Shown here piece by piece: positions 41,856 through 52,722 of a stretch of 64,000 bases of DNA. The notes below the pieces were generated by a model. That model was not told the DNA's origin. It searched no databases and worked only from the letters and a program-made list of their open reading frames with translations. How positions within the stretch are numbered: position 1 is the first letter of the stretch; the number at the start of each line of letters is the position of its first letter. The position numbers and the translations under genes are program-made. Source of the stretch: Closterium sp. NIES-65 (taxonomy: Eukaryota > Streptophyta > Zygnematophyceae > Desmidiales > Closteriaceae); NCBI GenBank assembly GCA_948144175.1, contig CANXME010002062.1, positions 473,816 through 537,815 on the forward strand. Reading direction: 5' to 3'.

Positions 41856-42585
41856 CTAAGGCTTCTGCATTTTATCCACGCCATGGATAACGAAAAGCTT
41901 CCCCCTGAAAAGCTTGGAACGCTTGATTTTCGCCTTCTTCTTCCCAATAAAAGGCTTCCACTTCTTAGTAAGGCGGTCCAATTGAAAAGCCTTAAACACC
42001 TTGCGACCGTTTCCGTCGGTTAACACCTTGGCCTTTTTAATACCATCCTCGTCGTAGACTCCGTTAAGCAGGTTAGCCCGAATCATCGACGCATACGAGC
42101 GAACCTTCTGGCGAGGCAGAGAAGGATTCATCAAGTCGGCGAGGGCACCAGGGGCCGCGGAAGCGATTGCGTTGTCGTCAGGTAGCAGAACGGTTTTGCC
42201 TTCGGTTGAGGCGAGGAAGTCGTCTGTTGGATTCCAATTGGTCTCTGAAGCACACGAAGAATAAAGAACGTAACCAAGGCAGCAAATGCAAGACGAAAAA
42301 CATACTAGCGGAGAGGGAGAAAAATGATAAAAAAAAAGGCGTCTATCCAATCAATTCAGTATATTAGGAAAGTTAGGGCATCTTGGTACCTAGTTGAGGG
42401 ATGAGAGTGTCAAGAAACATGGCGCTGGCGCGATATTGGCTGCTCAGTTCGGGGTCGTCAAGCGCGACTCGAACATTCTTCACCTCCGCGATCAGATCCT
42501 CCTTGCTGGGCCGCGCCGCCGCAGCAGGCGCCAGCAGCAATGCGAGCGTAATCCCCAAAAAATAAAGCTGTCTGGGCAAAACCAT
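41856..42585 (-). CDS. Secreted fasciclin (FAS1)-like protein, two exons
   Basis: Exon 1 is 42585-42390 and exon 2 is 42244-41856, joined across a 145-bp intron with GT (42389-42388) and AG (42246-42245) borders. The spliced frame has 194 codons. Residues 1-24 (MVLPRQLYFLGITLALLLAP and AAAA) form a signal peptide. The rest resembles one FAS1 domain: KTVLLPDDNAIA matches the TVFAPTDxAF box, RSYASMIRANLLNG the YHVxxG box, and GKLFVIHGVDKMQKP the xGxIHxIDxVLxP end. FAS1 proteins sit in the extracellular matrix or cell wall and mediate adhesion. The C-terminal half is unusually Lys-rich (KKWKPFIGKKKAKIKRSK). No GPI signal is seen. The ATG at 42585 is chosen because it starts the signal peptide; the upstream open frame is repeat-derived. 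I rate the gene model good and the family assignment moderate. Confidence 0.65.
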
Positions 42586-42591
42586 GGTGCA

Positions 42592-42700
42592 AGGAAACTG
42601 AGGTTGAAGAAACTGGTTGAAGAAACTGTGGTTGAAGAAACTGTGGTTGAAACTGTGGTTGAAACTGTGGTTGAAGAAACTGTGGTTCAAGATGGTGAAC
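42592..42700. repeat. Short tandem repeat upstream of the FAS1-like gene
   Basis: The words CTGTGGTTGAAGAAA and CTGTGGTTGAAA repeat about six times in the likely 5' UTR or promoter of the gene. Read on the minus strand they give the repetitive NHSFFNHSF peptide, which I regard as non-coding. Confidence 0.7.
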
Positions 42701-43787
42701 TGCGTTGTTGAAGGAAACAGATATCCTTGTTGCCTCTCTGCCTGGGACCGTGGAAGGTGGTGGAGTGGTGGAGACCAGGCCTGTCGATTCACGGGCATTT
42801 GCCCGTTTGCCCTGAGAATTCAGGGCTGGGTTTGGCGCACCTCAGAGATTTTAAGGGCTAGTTCGCGAGGAAGCCCGTAAGGAAAACGGACTGGTTTTGC
42901 CCTTGGCCGGACCCTAACGGACTGGTTTTGGGCCTTGCCCGGATTTCCGTGTATGTCCCCCCCCCCTCCTTTCCCGAACCAGCTTCCCCTTGGAGTTTCT
43001 TGACCCCTATCCGCGAATCCGCCTCAAACACATTTAGTTGAAACTTCGTAGTTCTTGTAAGCGGGTGTGTTGCTGGCTGCAAATACACTAGGTCTGAAGT
43101 CAGCCCTGATTCTTACTGGCCAGCCCTGATTCTTACGGGCCAAAATCAGCCCCTACCCGGATCCTTCCGGGCTGGTTTTGGGCCAGCTCAACTTCTTAAG
43201 GGTTGGGTTTAGAGTAAGTGACAGGCCTGGTGGAGACTAGAGAGCAAAAGCCGCTGGAGACTGTACGTTAGATGCCACGTCCTAAGTTTGATGCTTCGTG
43301 TGCTGCTGTCAGAAGTGTTGCCTGGCTCGCACGCAAAGTTTCAGGGCGCGAGCCACTGAACGAAAAATGGAACACCTCGAACTTGTTACCAAAAAGGTGC
43401 CATAACCATGGATAGTTGTAACAGTTTCAGAGTTTTTTTAGGTGGCCCTAAACCCTGTGGCATTTGGGGAGCCACTCGACACGATTTGCCATCTCGCTTC
43501 ATTTCGCGCGCCGCCGACATTCACGAGCTGAGGGCGTGTGTCCTTCGGGTCGAACTTCGGCGATGGTTCAACTTTTAAAAGAGGCTTTACACGGTATATT
43601 ACTTTACAAAAAGGGTTTCCCACGTTTCAAAGTGGTTAGAGTTCGAACTTTGACAATTTTGGGCCGAAGGACACACGCCCTGAGAATTTCAGTTCGACAC
43701 AATCTTTTTGTGCAACAGAGCGACAGAATCAGAACCGCGCTCCATATTTGAGTGTGAGAGAAAAAGAACAAGGGGGCTCAATATACT
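42701..43787. other. Host strip with dispersed short repeats and an inverted repeat
   Basis: No gene recognised. Between 42790 and 43210 short related words recur in both orientations (CTGGTTTTGGGCC, GGCCAAAATCAGCCC, and a tandem GCCAGCCCTGATTCTTAC at about 43101-43140). An inverted repeat at 43531-43681 is listed separately. The strip ends at the left LTR of F. Confidence 0.5.
43531..43681. repeat. 18-bp perfect inverted repeat, 115-bp loop
   Basis: AGGGCGTGTGTCCTTCGG (43531-43548) is exactly complementary to 43664-43681. Further weak pairing continues inside (GTCGAAC near 43549, GTTCGAAC near 43641). It could be a degenerate fold-back element or a hairpin-forming transcript; no flanking duplication was found. 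Confidence 0.6.
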
Positions 43788-44288
43788 TGTAAAACACAGT
43801 ACCTGTGACTACTAGAGGGCTGGAAACTTGGCTGGAAAGTCTTAGCAGGGCTGCTGGAATTGACTGGATGAGGTAAAACTTCACTATGTTCAAGATTAAC
43901 AAGCCCACTAAAGCACAACTCTATAGGCATCACAAACAAGACAGATTGAAAGCTCAAACTAGGCTGATAGACAATGTAACTTCCCTGGTAACTTGGGCAC
44001 AATCTAGATTGGATGGGCCTTGAGTGACTTTGAGTGCCACATGAGGTGCATGAATAAGAAAACTCTGGATATTTCTGTTATAGCTGATTCTGATGTGTAG
44101 AAACCTGTAGAAACTGCCAACATTTCGGTTTGAAGGCAGCTTTGAACTGTATCGAGTCTTCGGCTGAAATCTGATTGGTGGTGGAACTTTCGAAGTACTT
44201 CCCGAAGCCTCTGATTCATCGCCGACATTCCCCCTTGCTGCTGCTTGTGTGCAAAGGGCTGGGGCGGCAGAAACTCGATTCTCCAACA
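43788..44288 (-). repeat. Element F 3' LTR (501 bp)
   Basis: On the minus strand it starts TGTTGGAGAATCGAG and ends TGTGTTTTACA. The polypurine tract GTGAGGGGGAG precedes it (44299-44289). Confidence 0.92.
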
Positions 44289-44340
44289 CTCCCCCTCACA
44301 CCAGACCCGAAGCACACATACACCCATGCTGATGCTCCTT

Positions 44341-46059
44341 TCACATCTCCTTAGCATACACTTCATGCTGCTGCCCACGTCTCTTCCCCTCACACTCCTC
44401 ATTCTCCTCAAACTGCTCCACTGCTTCATGAAGTGTCATGAGGCCTGCTCTTGCCTTGCACATGTTGAATGCATCATATGGAAGAACCTTGGTCATGAAA
44501 TCTGCTGCTTGATCGAATGAACGGCAAAAGTTGACGGCGAGAACTCCCTTCTCTAGTTGCTCACGAATGAAGTGGTACTGCACCTCGATGTGTTTTGTAC
44601 GCCCATGATGAACCGGGTTCTTGGAAAGAGCTATGGCTGAAGTGTTGTCCACGTAGAGCGGAGTTGGTTGAGTTTGCGGCTGCCTCAAGTCCTCCAAGAG
44701 TCCACGTAACCAGATTGCCTCCCTTGCTCCTTCGGTCATTGCCATGTACTCAGCTTCGGTTGTTGAAAGTGCCACACAACTTTGCTTGCGCGATTGCCAA
44801 GAAACAACGGCACCACACATGAGGAAGATGTAGCCGCCGGTAGACTTGCGTGTGCTCAATTCTCCCGCCCAATCTGCATCGGTAAAGCCTTGGAGGGAGC
44901 TTGCATATGGGCTGGCTTGGAAGAGAAGACCATGATTAGAAGTACCTTTGAGATACCGAAGAGCTCGCTTGGCTGCATGCATATGAATAGGTGAAGGGGC
45001 ACTCATGTGTTGAGCTAGCTTAGATACCGTGAATGCTAAGTCGGGCCTTGTGCATAGGGCTGCATACATGAGACACCCAACCTGACTTTGGTAGAGAGCT
45101 AGGTCTTGTGGGGATACCTTAAGTGAATTCTCACCATGATGCTCACTCTCCTCAAGACACAACTCCTTAATACCTATGATATCAAGGCTTGACTCTCTCT
45201 CTTCATAGGGCTGATGTGAAGACAAAGGGACAAAGTTGGAAGGAAGTGGGGTAGGTGATGGCTTGCTATCATCAAGACCAAACCTCTCAAGGACCTTTTG
45301 GATGTACCTTTGCTGGAATAGGAAGATGGACCGTGACTTACGATCTCTCACAATGTTCATACCAAGATAATGACTCGCCTCACCAAGATCGGTCATCGTG
45401 AATGCACTTGTGAGAATACCTTTCACCTTGTTGAGAAGATCAAGAGAACCTGAGACTAGGAGGAGGTCATCGACATATACCAAGAGCCAAATGTACTCCC
45501 CCTCACTCGCGTGCATGAAGTACAGAGCGTTGTCTCTCATGGACCTTATGAAACCATGCTTGAAAAGTACCTGCTCAAGAGCATGATACCAAACCCGTGG
45601 GGACTGTTTGAGACCATAAAGGGACTTTACCAAGCGACACACTCGACCCGTACCGTCATCATAACCTTCGGGTTGTGCCATGTATACCTCTTCTTCCAAA
45701 ACACCGTAGAGAAATGCGTTCTTGACATCCATTTGATGGATATGGAGACCAAGATATGCGGCTATGGCGAGGAGGACTCGTACCGTGGTGTACTTTGCTA
45801 CCGCGGCAAAGGTTTCGGTGAAGTCAAGACCTGGAATTTGGGAATAACCTTTTGCCACTAACCTTGCCTTGTATCTATCGAGGCTACCATCACTTTTTAC
45901 CTTGATCTTGTACACCCATTTGACACCAATTACCTTCTTCCCTGGAGGTGGCTCAACAAGACGCCATGTACCTCGCTTCATGAGACTCTCAATCTCTTCT
46001 TCCTCGGCTTTCAACCAATGCTCTCTCTCGAGACTTGCCATTGCCTCACGACGACTCAA
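44341..46059 (-). pseudogene. pol: Element F reverse transcriptase / RNase H (572 codons open)
   Basis: This frame is intact. RT: GTWRLVEPPPGKKVIGVKWV, ARLVAKGYSQIPGLDFTETF, the first catalytic Asp in HQMDVKNAFL (residue 111) and the YVDD box at residues 195-198. The connection region has VGCLMYAALCTRPDLAFTVS. RNase H: FTDADWAGELSTRKSTGGYI, ALSTTEAEYMAMTEGAREAI, LYVDNTSAIALSKNPVHHGR, TKHIEVQYHFIREQLEKGVL and DFMTKVLP. All residues usually needed for polymerase and RNase H are present, so this module is the best-preserved RT in the window. Just upstream, in the same frame, an in-frame TGA (46068-46066) separates it from the linker; a CGA-to-TGA change is the simplest explanation. The real start lies upstream in the polyprotein, so the ATG is not a true start. 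Confidence 0.92.
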
Positions 46060-46920
46060 GGGCTCTCACGGAAGGTGTGATGCTGCCATGCATATTGCCT
46101 CTACCTTCTTGTGAATGCAATTCTCACTCTCCTCACATGTGCACCTTGATGATATGTCAACCAAGAAAGTGAAGGGCTTTTTTACCTTGCGGACTCGTTT
46201 ACCTTTACCAAACTCCTCACTTGGCTGAGACACATTAGTGGTAGGGTTCGGTCTCACAGTGTTTGATTGCGTTGATGCGGTCATTTGCGGCTGAGACAAC
46301 GGCTGCGACATCGGCTGCGACGGCGGCACGGCTGCTTGTTCTTCTCCTGGCGTGGAAATATCTTGATTATCGGTGTTGACTTGAGGATTAGGTATGGTGA
46401 CTCGTGGCGGTGAAGCTGAAACGTTTATCGGCATAGTTGGTTGTGAAGATGCTCTTGGTGGGATCTTGAGACTAGAAGCTTGGGAATTGATGATGACGCT
46501 GCCTTGTCAAGAGGTGGTGATGGTTGGGGCTGGTTGGTGTTGTTGCTCGGTGTTGAAGATGGTGGTAACTGATGACGACCGAATCCGGGACGTGGGGGTG
46601 AAGTTGAGAAAGGTCTGGGGTGAAGAAGTGGACTGTTGGAGCTGGTGTTGGTGGTGACTCGCTGAAGTGATCCTCGTGCTATGAGCTGGCTTGACGTTGG
46701 AACAAGTGATGAACGTGTGGTATGAGAACGAGGTGTTGCGGTGACGGTTGACTTGTTGCTAGGAAGAGTCGTAGATGGTGTTGATGTAGGTACTTGGGGT
46801 CTTGTAGCTATTGATTGCTGCTGCATGGGATGATGATGAGCTTCTGTAGTTGCCTTTGGAGTGATGGCTGGTGATGGGTTTGATGGCGTAGTGGTGGGCT
46901 GATCCGGTTGGCGTTGAAAT
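46060..46920 (-). pseudogene. pol: Element F linker between integrase and RT, distal part
   Basis: Low-complexity Ser/Pro/Thr/Gln coding DNA: minus 46826-46425 (STPSTTLPSNKSTVTATPRS) in one frame and 46434-46066 in the next (QPMSQPLSQPQM, FGKGKRVRKVKKPFTFLVDI). The last block, ending CTCEESENCIHKKVEAICMA, leads into RT. One frameshift occurs near 46430. The linker is cut at 46920 by D and continues at 53695. Confidence 0.8.
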
Positions 46921-47892
46921 TGCGGAGATACACTCTACAACGGTAGTGAGCTAGACTACAGGGGGTTGGCACAAACTACTAGAGGTGATCGTAGCTTTGC
47001 TTGGTTCCTTAGTGTTTGCACATTCACGGGAGAAATTGGCAAGAGTTTCCACTAGCAAAGTTGGAATTCCAGAATCGGTACAACAAGAGATCACAACAAT
47101 GATTACATCAGGCACCTAGCAACCCTGCTGCTAGCCTGGTCGGCCGCCAGCACAGCTCGGTCGACCGCCTGCCAGCGTTGCGTAGAGGAGCCGCGCCAGC
47201 ACTGCAGAAAGGCGACCTGCCAATGGAGCAGGTCGACGGCGTGCCAACGCTGCAGCAGAGCGGCTGTCCAGCGTTGCCCCGTAGAACACAGCAGTGTGCA
47301 CGCTCGCAGGTGTGCGCAGACAATTGGCCCGACTTGCCTCGTTGGGCATTCGTCGGCTGTTGTCTGCGCCTGACGAGCCATATCGACTCCGGGATACCAG
47401 CCCGCAGTCGCCTGCGCCATCGCAACCTCGACGACGTTCGCGTGCCTCCGCAGAACTCGTCGAGCAGGTTACCTAGTCGACCCGGTCGACCACCAGGTGC
47501 TTCCGGTCGACCACCAGGTCCCTCTGGTCGACCATAACTCCCGTCGAGCTACCCCCCGGTCGACGGACCCCTTCCGTCGACCAGAGCCATCAGCGGTTGT
47601 CGCCGAGCTCCCCTCGTCGACCGCTGCTCACTTGTCAGGTCGACGGACTGCTCCGTCGACCTCCCGGTCGAACTACAGGTCTTGGTCGACGTCCCACCCG
47701 TCGCCCAGACCAGTCAGTTGCAGCTGTCGAGCTCCCTAGTCGACAGCAACACCACAGCGGTCCCCTGCAGCTCGACGAAGCCTGTCGAGCAGCTCTCCCA
47801 CTGTGAACAGTCGGTTGCTACTCCCGTACATCCGACCAAGTCGTCGGCGTTGCCCAAGCGAGGGCTGGGCCAACACTCCATTCCTGTTAACA
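46921..47892 (-). repeat. Element D 3' LTR (972 bp)
   Basis: The half from about 47460 to 47780 carries about a dozen GTCGAC palindromes spaced 10-40 bp apart. The purine tract GGCAGGGGAG (minus strand 47902-47893) abuts the LTR. Plus-strand frames here are not genes. Confidence 0.92.
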
Positions 47893-48021
47893 CTCCCCTG
47901 CCGCGCTCACGCTTGGGCCTCCAGCCCACACGGCAGTACTCCACGGAGAAAACTCATCCTCGGCGTGCACCCCACACACAGCACACCGTCACCGCACCAG
48001 CCGTGCAAAAGGGCACGGCAC
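47893..48021 (-). other. Element D 3' UTR
   Basis: About 130 bp between the RNase H stop and the LTR, GC-rich, ending in the polypurine tract. No other feature seen. Confidence 0.6.
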
Positions 48022-49838
48022 CTACTGCTGCACCTCATCGTCGCCGTCGCCGACGCCGGCCAGACGAACTTGGCCGATGGCGACCGAGCACCGGTTGAAA
48101 GCCGGAAAATGCAGCGCCTTCGTCAGGAAGTCCGCCGGCTGCTCGGTGGTCGGGATGTATTTCAGCACAAATTTCCCGCGCCTCACCATGTGTTGCAGCC
48201 AGGCGTAGCGTCGCTCCATGTGCTTGAGGTTGCCGTCAGCCCCAAGCCCTCAGCGACCGTGATTGCCGACTTGTTGTCGACGCGGAGGATGGTCGGCTTC
48301 CCAGTGTCGAGGAGCTTGAATTCCGCAAGGAGGAAGCGGAGTCGACGCCCCTCCTTGCCAGCATCCGTGGCCGCCACGTACTCGGACTCGGTCGATGACA
48401 ATGTCGCGCACTTGATGCGTGAACTCGACTAGGAGACTGCGGCCCCACCGTAGACCAACACGTAGCCTCCCGTGCTCGTCCGGTTTTGCTTGTCGCCCGC
48501 GTCATTGGCATCGACGTAGCCGATCAGCTCCAATGATTCTGGTCCACCGCCGAACTCCAAGGCGGTATCGCGGGTGTCGGCGAGGTAGGCAAGGCAGCGG
48601 TCGACCTCGCGCCAATGCTGGTTGCTCCTCACCGTGAGGCCACTTCCCAGCTTGCTGTAGGCAAACGCGATGTCCGGCCTTGTCGTCGTCGCCGCGAACT
48701 GCAGCGAGCCGACCTTCTACCAGTACTCCTCCTCTTCGCGCTCCTGAGCCTCCTCGTCATCAAACGTCAGCTGAGCGTAGGCGTCGACCGAGACCGGTGT
48801 CTTCGGGACTCAACTGTCCTGCTCTTCGTCGATGAAGCGCCTGTGTAGCTTGTCGGCGTAGCCCTGCTGGTGCAGCCACAACTTCCTGGCCGGCCTGTCG
48901 CGCACGATCTCCAGCCCAAGGTACTTCACCACCGGCGAGATCTCACGTAGCTCGAAGGCGCTCTCCAGCAGCTCCTTCAGCTCCTTCAGCATCGCGGTGC
49001 TGCTGCCAGCGGCAAGCAGGTCGTCGACGTAGACCAGCACCCAGCAGGTCACTCCGTCATCGCTGGCCTTGAAGTAGAGCTCCTCGTCGACCTGGCTCTT
49101 CTTCCAGCCAGCGCCCAGCAGCACACCGTCGAGAGCCCTGTACCACAGCAGCGGCGACTACTTCAGCCCGTAGAGGCTCTTCAGCAGCTTACACACCCGG
49201 CCGGTCCCGTCATTGAAGTAGTCCGGCTTGTACATGTAGAGCACCCTGTCGAGCTTGCTCTACAGGAAAGCGTTCTTCATGTCGAGCTGCATCAGGTTGA
49301 GATCAAGGACGGCGATGATGCTGAGGAAGATCCTCAGCGTGACGTAGCTGCTCACCGGTGAGTACGTCTCGTCGTAGTCGGCGCCGTACACCTGCGTGAA
49401 GCCCTTCACGACTAGCCTCGCCTTCTCGCGCTCGACGGTGTCGTCGATGCGGTACTTGGTCGTCAGCACCCATCGGTTCTTCATGATGTTCACCCCGCGT
49501 GGGCGTTCGACCAGCTCCCAAGTCCCCATAGCGATGAGGCTACGGATTTCTTCTTCCATGGCGGCCTTCACCGCCTCGCCCTTCCAGCTCGACAGCGCCT
49601 CCTTCACCGTCATCGTGGCGATGTCCCAGCGGTGTTCGGGGTCGGCATGCACGTCAGGGTCGAGCTCCGGCTGGTCTTCATCCTCCTCGGCATCGTCGTA
49701 CAGCAGGTCGTCGTCGACCTCGTCGTACACCGTGGTGAAGGCAGCTGGCAGTAGGCAGGCGTGGAAGCTCAACCGCTCCGGCGGCCGTCGAGCTCGACCT
49801 GTGCGTTGCAGCTCGGGCTTCGTGATCGGCACTTCCAT
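48022..49838 (-). pseudogene. pol: Element D reverse transcriptase / RNase H
   Basis: Frame 49838-49260 carries the pre-RT acidic block (DDDLLYDDAEEDEDQPELDP), the RT start (GTWELVERPRGVNIMKNRWV, EKARLVVKGFTQVYGADYDE) and the first catalytic Asp in MQLDMKNAFL, then a stop. Two in-frame stops (near 49258 and 49157) precede 49124-48810, which has YVDDLLAAGSS with the YVDD box intact and LGLEIVRDRPARKLWLHQQG. RNase H is in pieces: GYVDANDAGDKQNRTSTGGY (48632-48429), MSSTESEYVAATDAGKEGRR and RVDNKSAITVAEGLG (48401-48183), and the tail PTTEQPADFLTKALHF (48219-48022). Motifs are mostly present but the frame is broken at least four times. Confidence 0.87.
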
Positions 49839-51200
49839 TACATCGCTGTCGGTGGACTCCTCACCCGCCGACTGCTAACCTTTCTCGTCGACGAGAACGT
49901 CATCGACCAGCTGCTTCGACCCTTCGACCGGCTGTTCGTATGCTGCTGCCTTCGACAACTCTCCTGTCGACCGCTCCGGCTGCTGCTCCCCTGTCGAGTG
50001 TACCCCTGCCGTTGCCTCCTGTTCGACCGGCTCCCGTGTCTGGTGCTCCCTTGTCGTCGTCGGCTTGCCATCTTGGTCGACAAGCTTTGCACCCTGTCGA
50101 CCGCCGACGATGCCATGGGCCGGCGCCACAGGCGACGCCTCAAGGCTCCCCTCATCGTCGGTGGGCGACACAGGTGCCGACCCAGGCCGATCTGCGACGG
50201 GGAACGGAGGAGCAAAGACAGGGGGAGGGGAAAGAACCTCCACAACATCCTTATCACCGGGTTCGTCGACTTCGGCGAGCAACGGAACCGTCGCTGTCGA
50301 TGTATCCATTGGCGGGTGCGCCTGCGTCTGCTTCGACGCCGGCCCATACTTCGCCTTCCACACCTCCAGCGACAGCGTCTCGTAGAAGATCACCTCGAAC
50401 CGACGTGACCACCTTGTTGTCGGTCAGGTCGAGCACTTCCCAACCCTTGCTCTCTGGCGACACACCAAGGTGAAGTCCCCAGCGAGCCTTCGGCGCCAGC
50501 TTCCCACCACATTGCTGCTCGGGAACCATGAACTGCACCATGCAGCCCCACACCCGCGCCAGCGTAAGGTCGGGCTTCTGCCCGGTCAGCAGCTGGTACG
50601 GAGTCGTCCTCGGCGGCGTCGTCGACCGCTCCAAGCAGTTGCGCACCCAGACAGCTTGTCGTAGTGCAAGGTGCCACCAGTGGTGCTGCACGCCCATGTG
50701 CAGCAACATCGTCCGCACGGACTGGACGGCCGTGCGCATCTCCCGCTCAGCCATGCCATTCTGCTGCGGAGTGTAGGGGCACGTCAGGTCGTGGACGATG
50801 CCCTTCCCGTCGACGAAGTCGGTGAACGCCTTCCCGAGGAACTCCCCTCCTCGATCAGGAGCGAAGCGACAGCACCGACTTCTTCGTCTGCCGTTCCACC
50901 AGCACCAGCCACCGCTGGAACTCCCGCAGCACGTCGCTCTTCCGAGCGACCGGCATTGTCCATACAAATCGAGTATGGCGATCCTTCAGCAGCAGGAAGT
51001 ACAGGCTGCCATCCTTGGCAGCTACTCGAAATGGCCCGCACAAGTCAATGTGCACGACAGCCAGCGCCTCCGGTGCTAGCGAGACCGGGTTGGCCTGCAC
51101 AGCTGCTGCCACCGCTTGGAAGTCCTCGCCAGCCTCCGGTGCTAGCGAGACCGTCGGCTCCACCACGCCGACCATCGAGCACGACACCTCCCCGTCGCCT
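49839..51200 (-). pseudogene. pol: Element D integrase core and linker
   Basis: The core begins in frame 51493-50855 with VVHIDLCGPFRVAAKDGSLY (first catalytic Asp) and WLVLVERQTKKSVLSLR, then shifts to 50967-50254 with PDRGGEFLGKAFTDF (second Asp) and PYTPQQNGMAEREMRTAVQS (Glu). The C-terminal block includes LARVWGCMVQFMVPEQQCGG and HLGVSPESKGWEVLDLTD. A Glu/Val/Ala-rich linker in shifted frames (50393-49875) follows. The normal N-terminal HHCC module is absent: a 21-bp direct repeat (51066-51086 and 51132-51152) sits where the protease and HHCC should be, suggesting a deletion scar. Confidence 0.85.
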
Positions 51201-52684
51201 CGGCTCTTGCCGCTGGAGCTGTCGACGCCCTTTGTCAAGGACGTCTTCTTCGACGCTTGCTTCTCCTTGCGCGGCTTCTCAACTCGACGGGGGCGACGAC
51301 TTGGCCGATCGACCGCGGCCTTCCTTGTTGTCGTCCTCGTCGCTGTCATCGCGGTCGGGGCACTCGAAGGAGAGATGGTCGGGGTCGCCGCAGATCCAAC
51401 ACTCCCGCCGTCGACCACCACCTCGTCGACCCTTGTCCCGCGTCGACCTCTTCTCGTCGACGTCCTTCGTCGACCGCCCACCTCCGCTACCACCTCCGCC
51501 TGGCTTCCCGTGCTGCTCCTGCTGACTATTTCGGCTTCGTCGGGGCAGCGAAACTCGCCTGCGGAAGGAACTCCGTGGGCTGCTCTGCTTCCTGCATCGC
51601 CTCATCCTGGAGGATGTAGCTGGTAAGGGAGTCCTCGTCGAGGGACTCACGTGTGCCGGGCACCATCGTAAACCTCTTCATGAGGTTGTAGCTGCGCGGC
51701 AGGCCCTTGAGGACGTGGGTGATGTAGGACGGCCGTCGAGTATTCGGCGCCCGCCATCCTTATCTCAGCTAGGATCCGTCGAGCTTGGTTGCAGTAGTCC
51801 GTCGCCGACTCCTGCTCGCCCATTCGAATGTGAGTCATCTTCTCCTCTAGCTGTCCGATGTACAGGTCGTCCCTGGCCTGGTACGTCGACATGATGAAAT
51901 GCCATGCCTGGTGACCAGCATCCAGTCGCTCTCGACAGCTCCTGAGCGCTAGCTGCACCACTGGCGAGCAGCACCTCGAGATGACCATGAAGGTGAGCAG
52001 GTGAGCAGAACGAAACTCCCCGCGTAGCTCGACATCCTCCTCGGGCGGAAAGGGCACGGTGCCATCGGCGAAGCCCTTCAGCCCGACGAACCTCTAGCTG
52101 AGGTTCAATCGACTCCCTCCAGGCGATGAGGTCCCTGTCGACCTTGCAGCGGTGCGACGGCGATCCGGTCCGGCGAGAACTTGAAGTAGCCATACGCCGG
52201 TGCAATCCCGCCCTGCCGTCACGTGTGTCGTCACCGAGAGCCCTCCACCCCTTCGTGGAGGAGAACGGCGTCGAACATCGACGTCGGCACGCGAGCTCCC
52301 TGCAGCAGCCGTCGACCGCTGCACTCGCGCCTGGATTCCGTCGACACCACCGTCGACCTTGATCACTCCTCTCTGCCTCGTGCCTTCGCTGCCGCTGACT
52401 CGTGCACCACCGTCGACCTCGTCGTCGACGCCACCTTCGTTGCGCACCGGTCGAGGAGAAGTAGGACGGGAAGTGTGTTCCGTCGCCCACTACGACCGGA
52501 TGCCCAACTCGGCGATCACCAAGGGGATCGTCCCGTACTCACCATCCGCGTGGCGTCTCCTCGCGTCAGCCAAACGTGCCTCCAAGGTGTCCGCTACACC
52601 CGCATCAACTACGGGGTCGACCATGGCGACTATCGCTGCTTGCCGGCCTACGAACGACTTAGTAGGTGCAAAAGTCGGCTCCAA
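51201..52684 (-). pseudogene. gag: Element D gag with zinc knuckle
   Basis: The N-terminal frame 52684-52490 (VADTLEARLADARRRHADGE) is followed in other frames by the gag core (DLIAWRESIEPQLEVRRA; LLTFMVISRCCSPVVQLALR; AWHFIMSTYQARDDLYIGQL; TDYCNQARRILAEIRMAGAE) down to 51660. A canonical knuckle, Cys-x2-Cys-x4-His-x4-Cys (CWICGDPDHLSFEC, about 51404-51360), lies in a basic and glycine-rich tail. Gag of this type (UBN2-like) packages element RNA. Several frameshifts make it non-coding. No DSG protease motif is found between the knuckle and the integrase. Confidence 0.82.
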
Positions 52685-52690
52685 TCTGAA

Positions 52691-52722
52691 GGTCGCGTGT
52701 TCGATCCACGCTCACCGCACCA
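52691..52722 (-). promoter_or_regulatory. Element D primer-binding site, unusually long tRNA match
   Basis: The plus strand next to the LTR reads as a tRNA 3' half: a perfect T-arm (GCGTG stem, TTCGATC loop, CACGC stem), then TCACCGC, A and CCA (52720-52722). Further left, CTCCAATCTGAAGGTC resembles the anticodon arm and variable region of tRNA-Trp with anticodon CCA. Typical copia sites match only 10-18 nt. The element RNA (minus strand) is the complement, as required for priming. Confidence 0.75.

Noticed and set aside
43438-43623. 61-codon minus-strand frame as a small gene
   Set aside because: It overlaps the inverted repeat, has no recognisable motif and no neighbouring splice or promoter evidence.
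47178-48098. Plus-strand frames across D's 3' LTR and UTR
   Set aside because: They occur identically in both LTR copies and show only GTCGAC-derived dipeptides; no protein family fits.
52650-52722. A functional tRNA-Trp gene
   Set aside because: Only a 3' half is recognisable, CCA is encoded, no 5' acceptor strand or D arm is found, and it abuts an LTR exactly where a primer site belongs.
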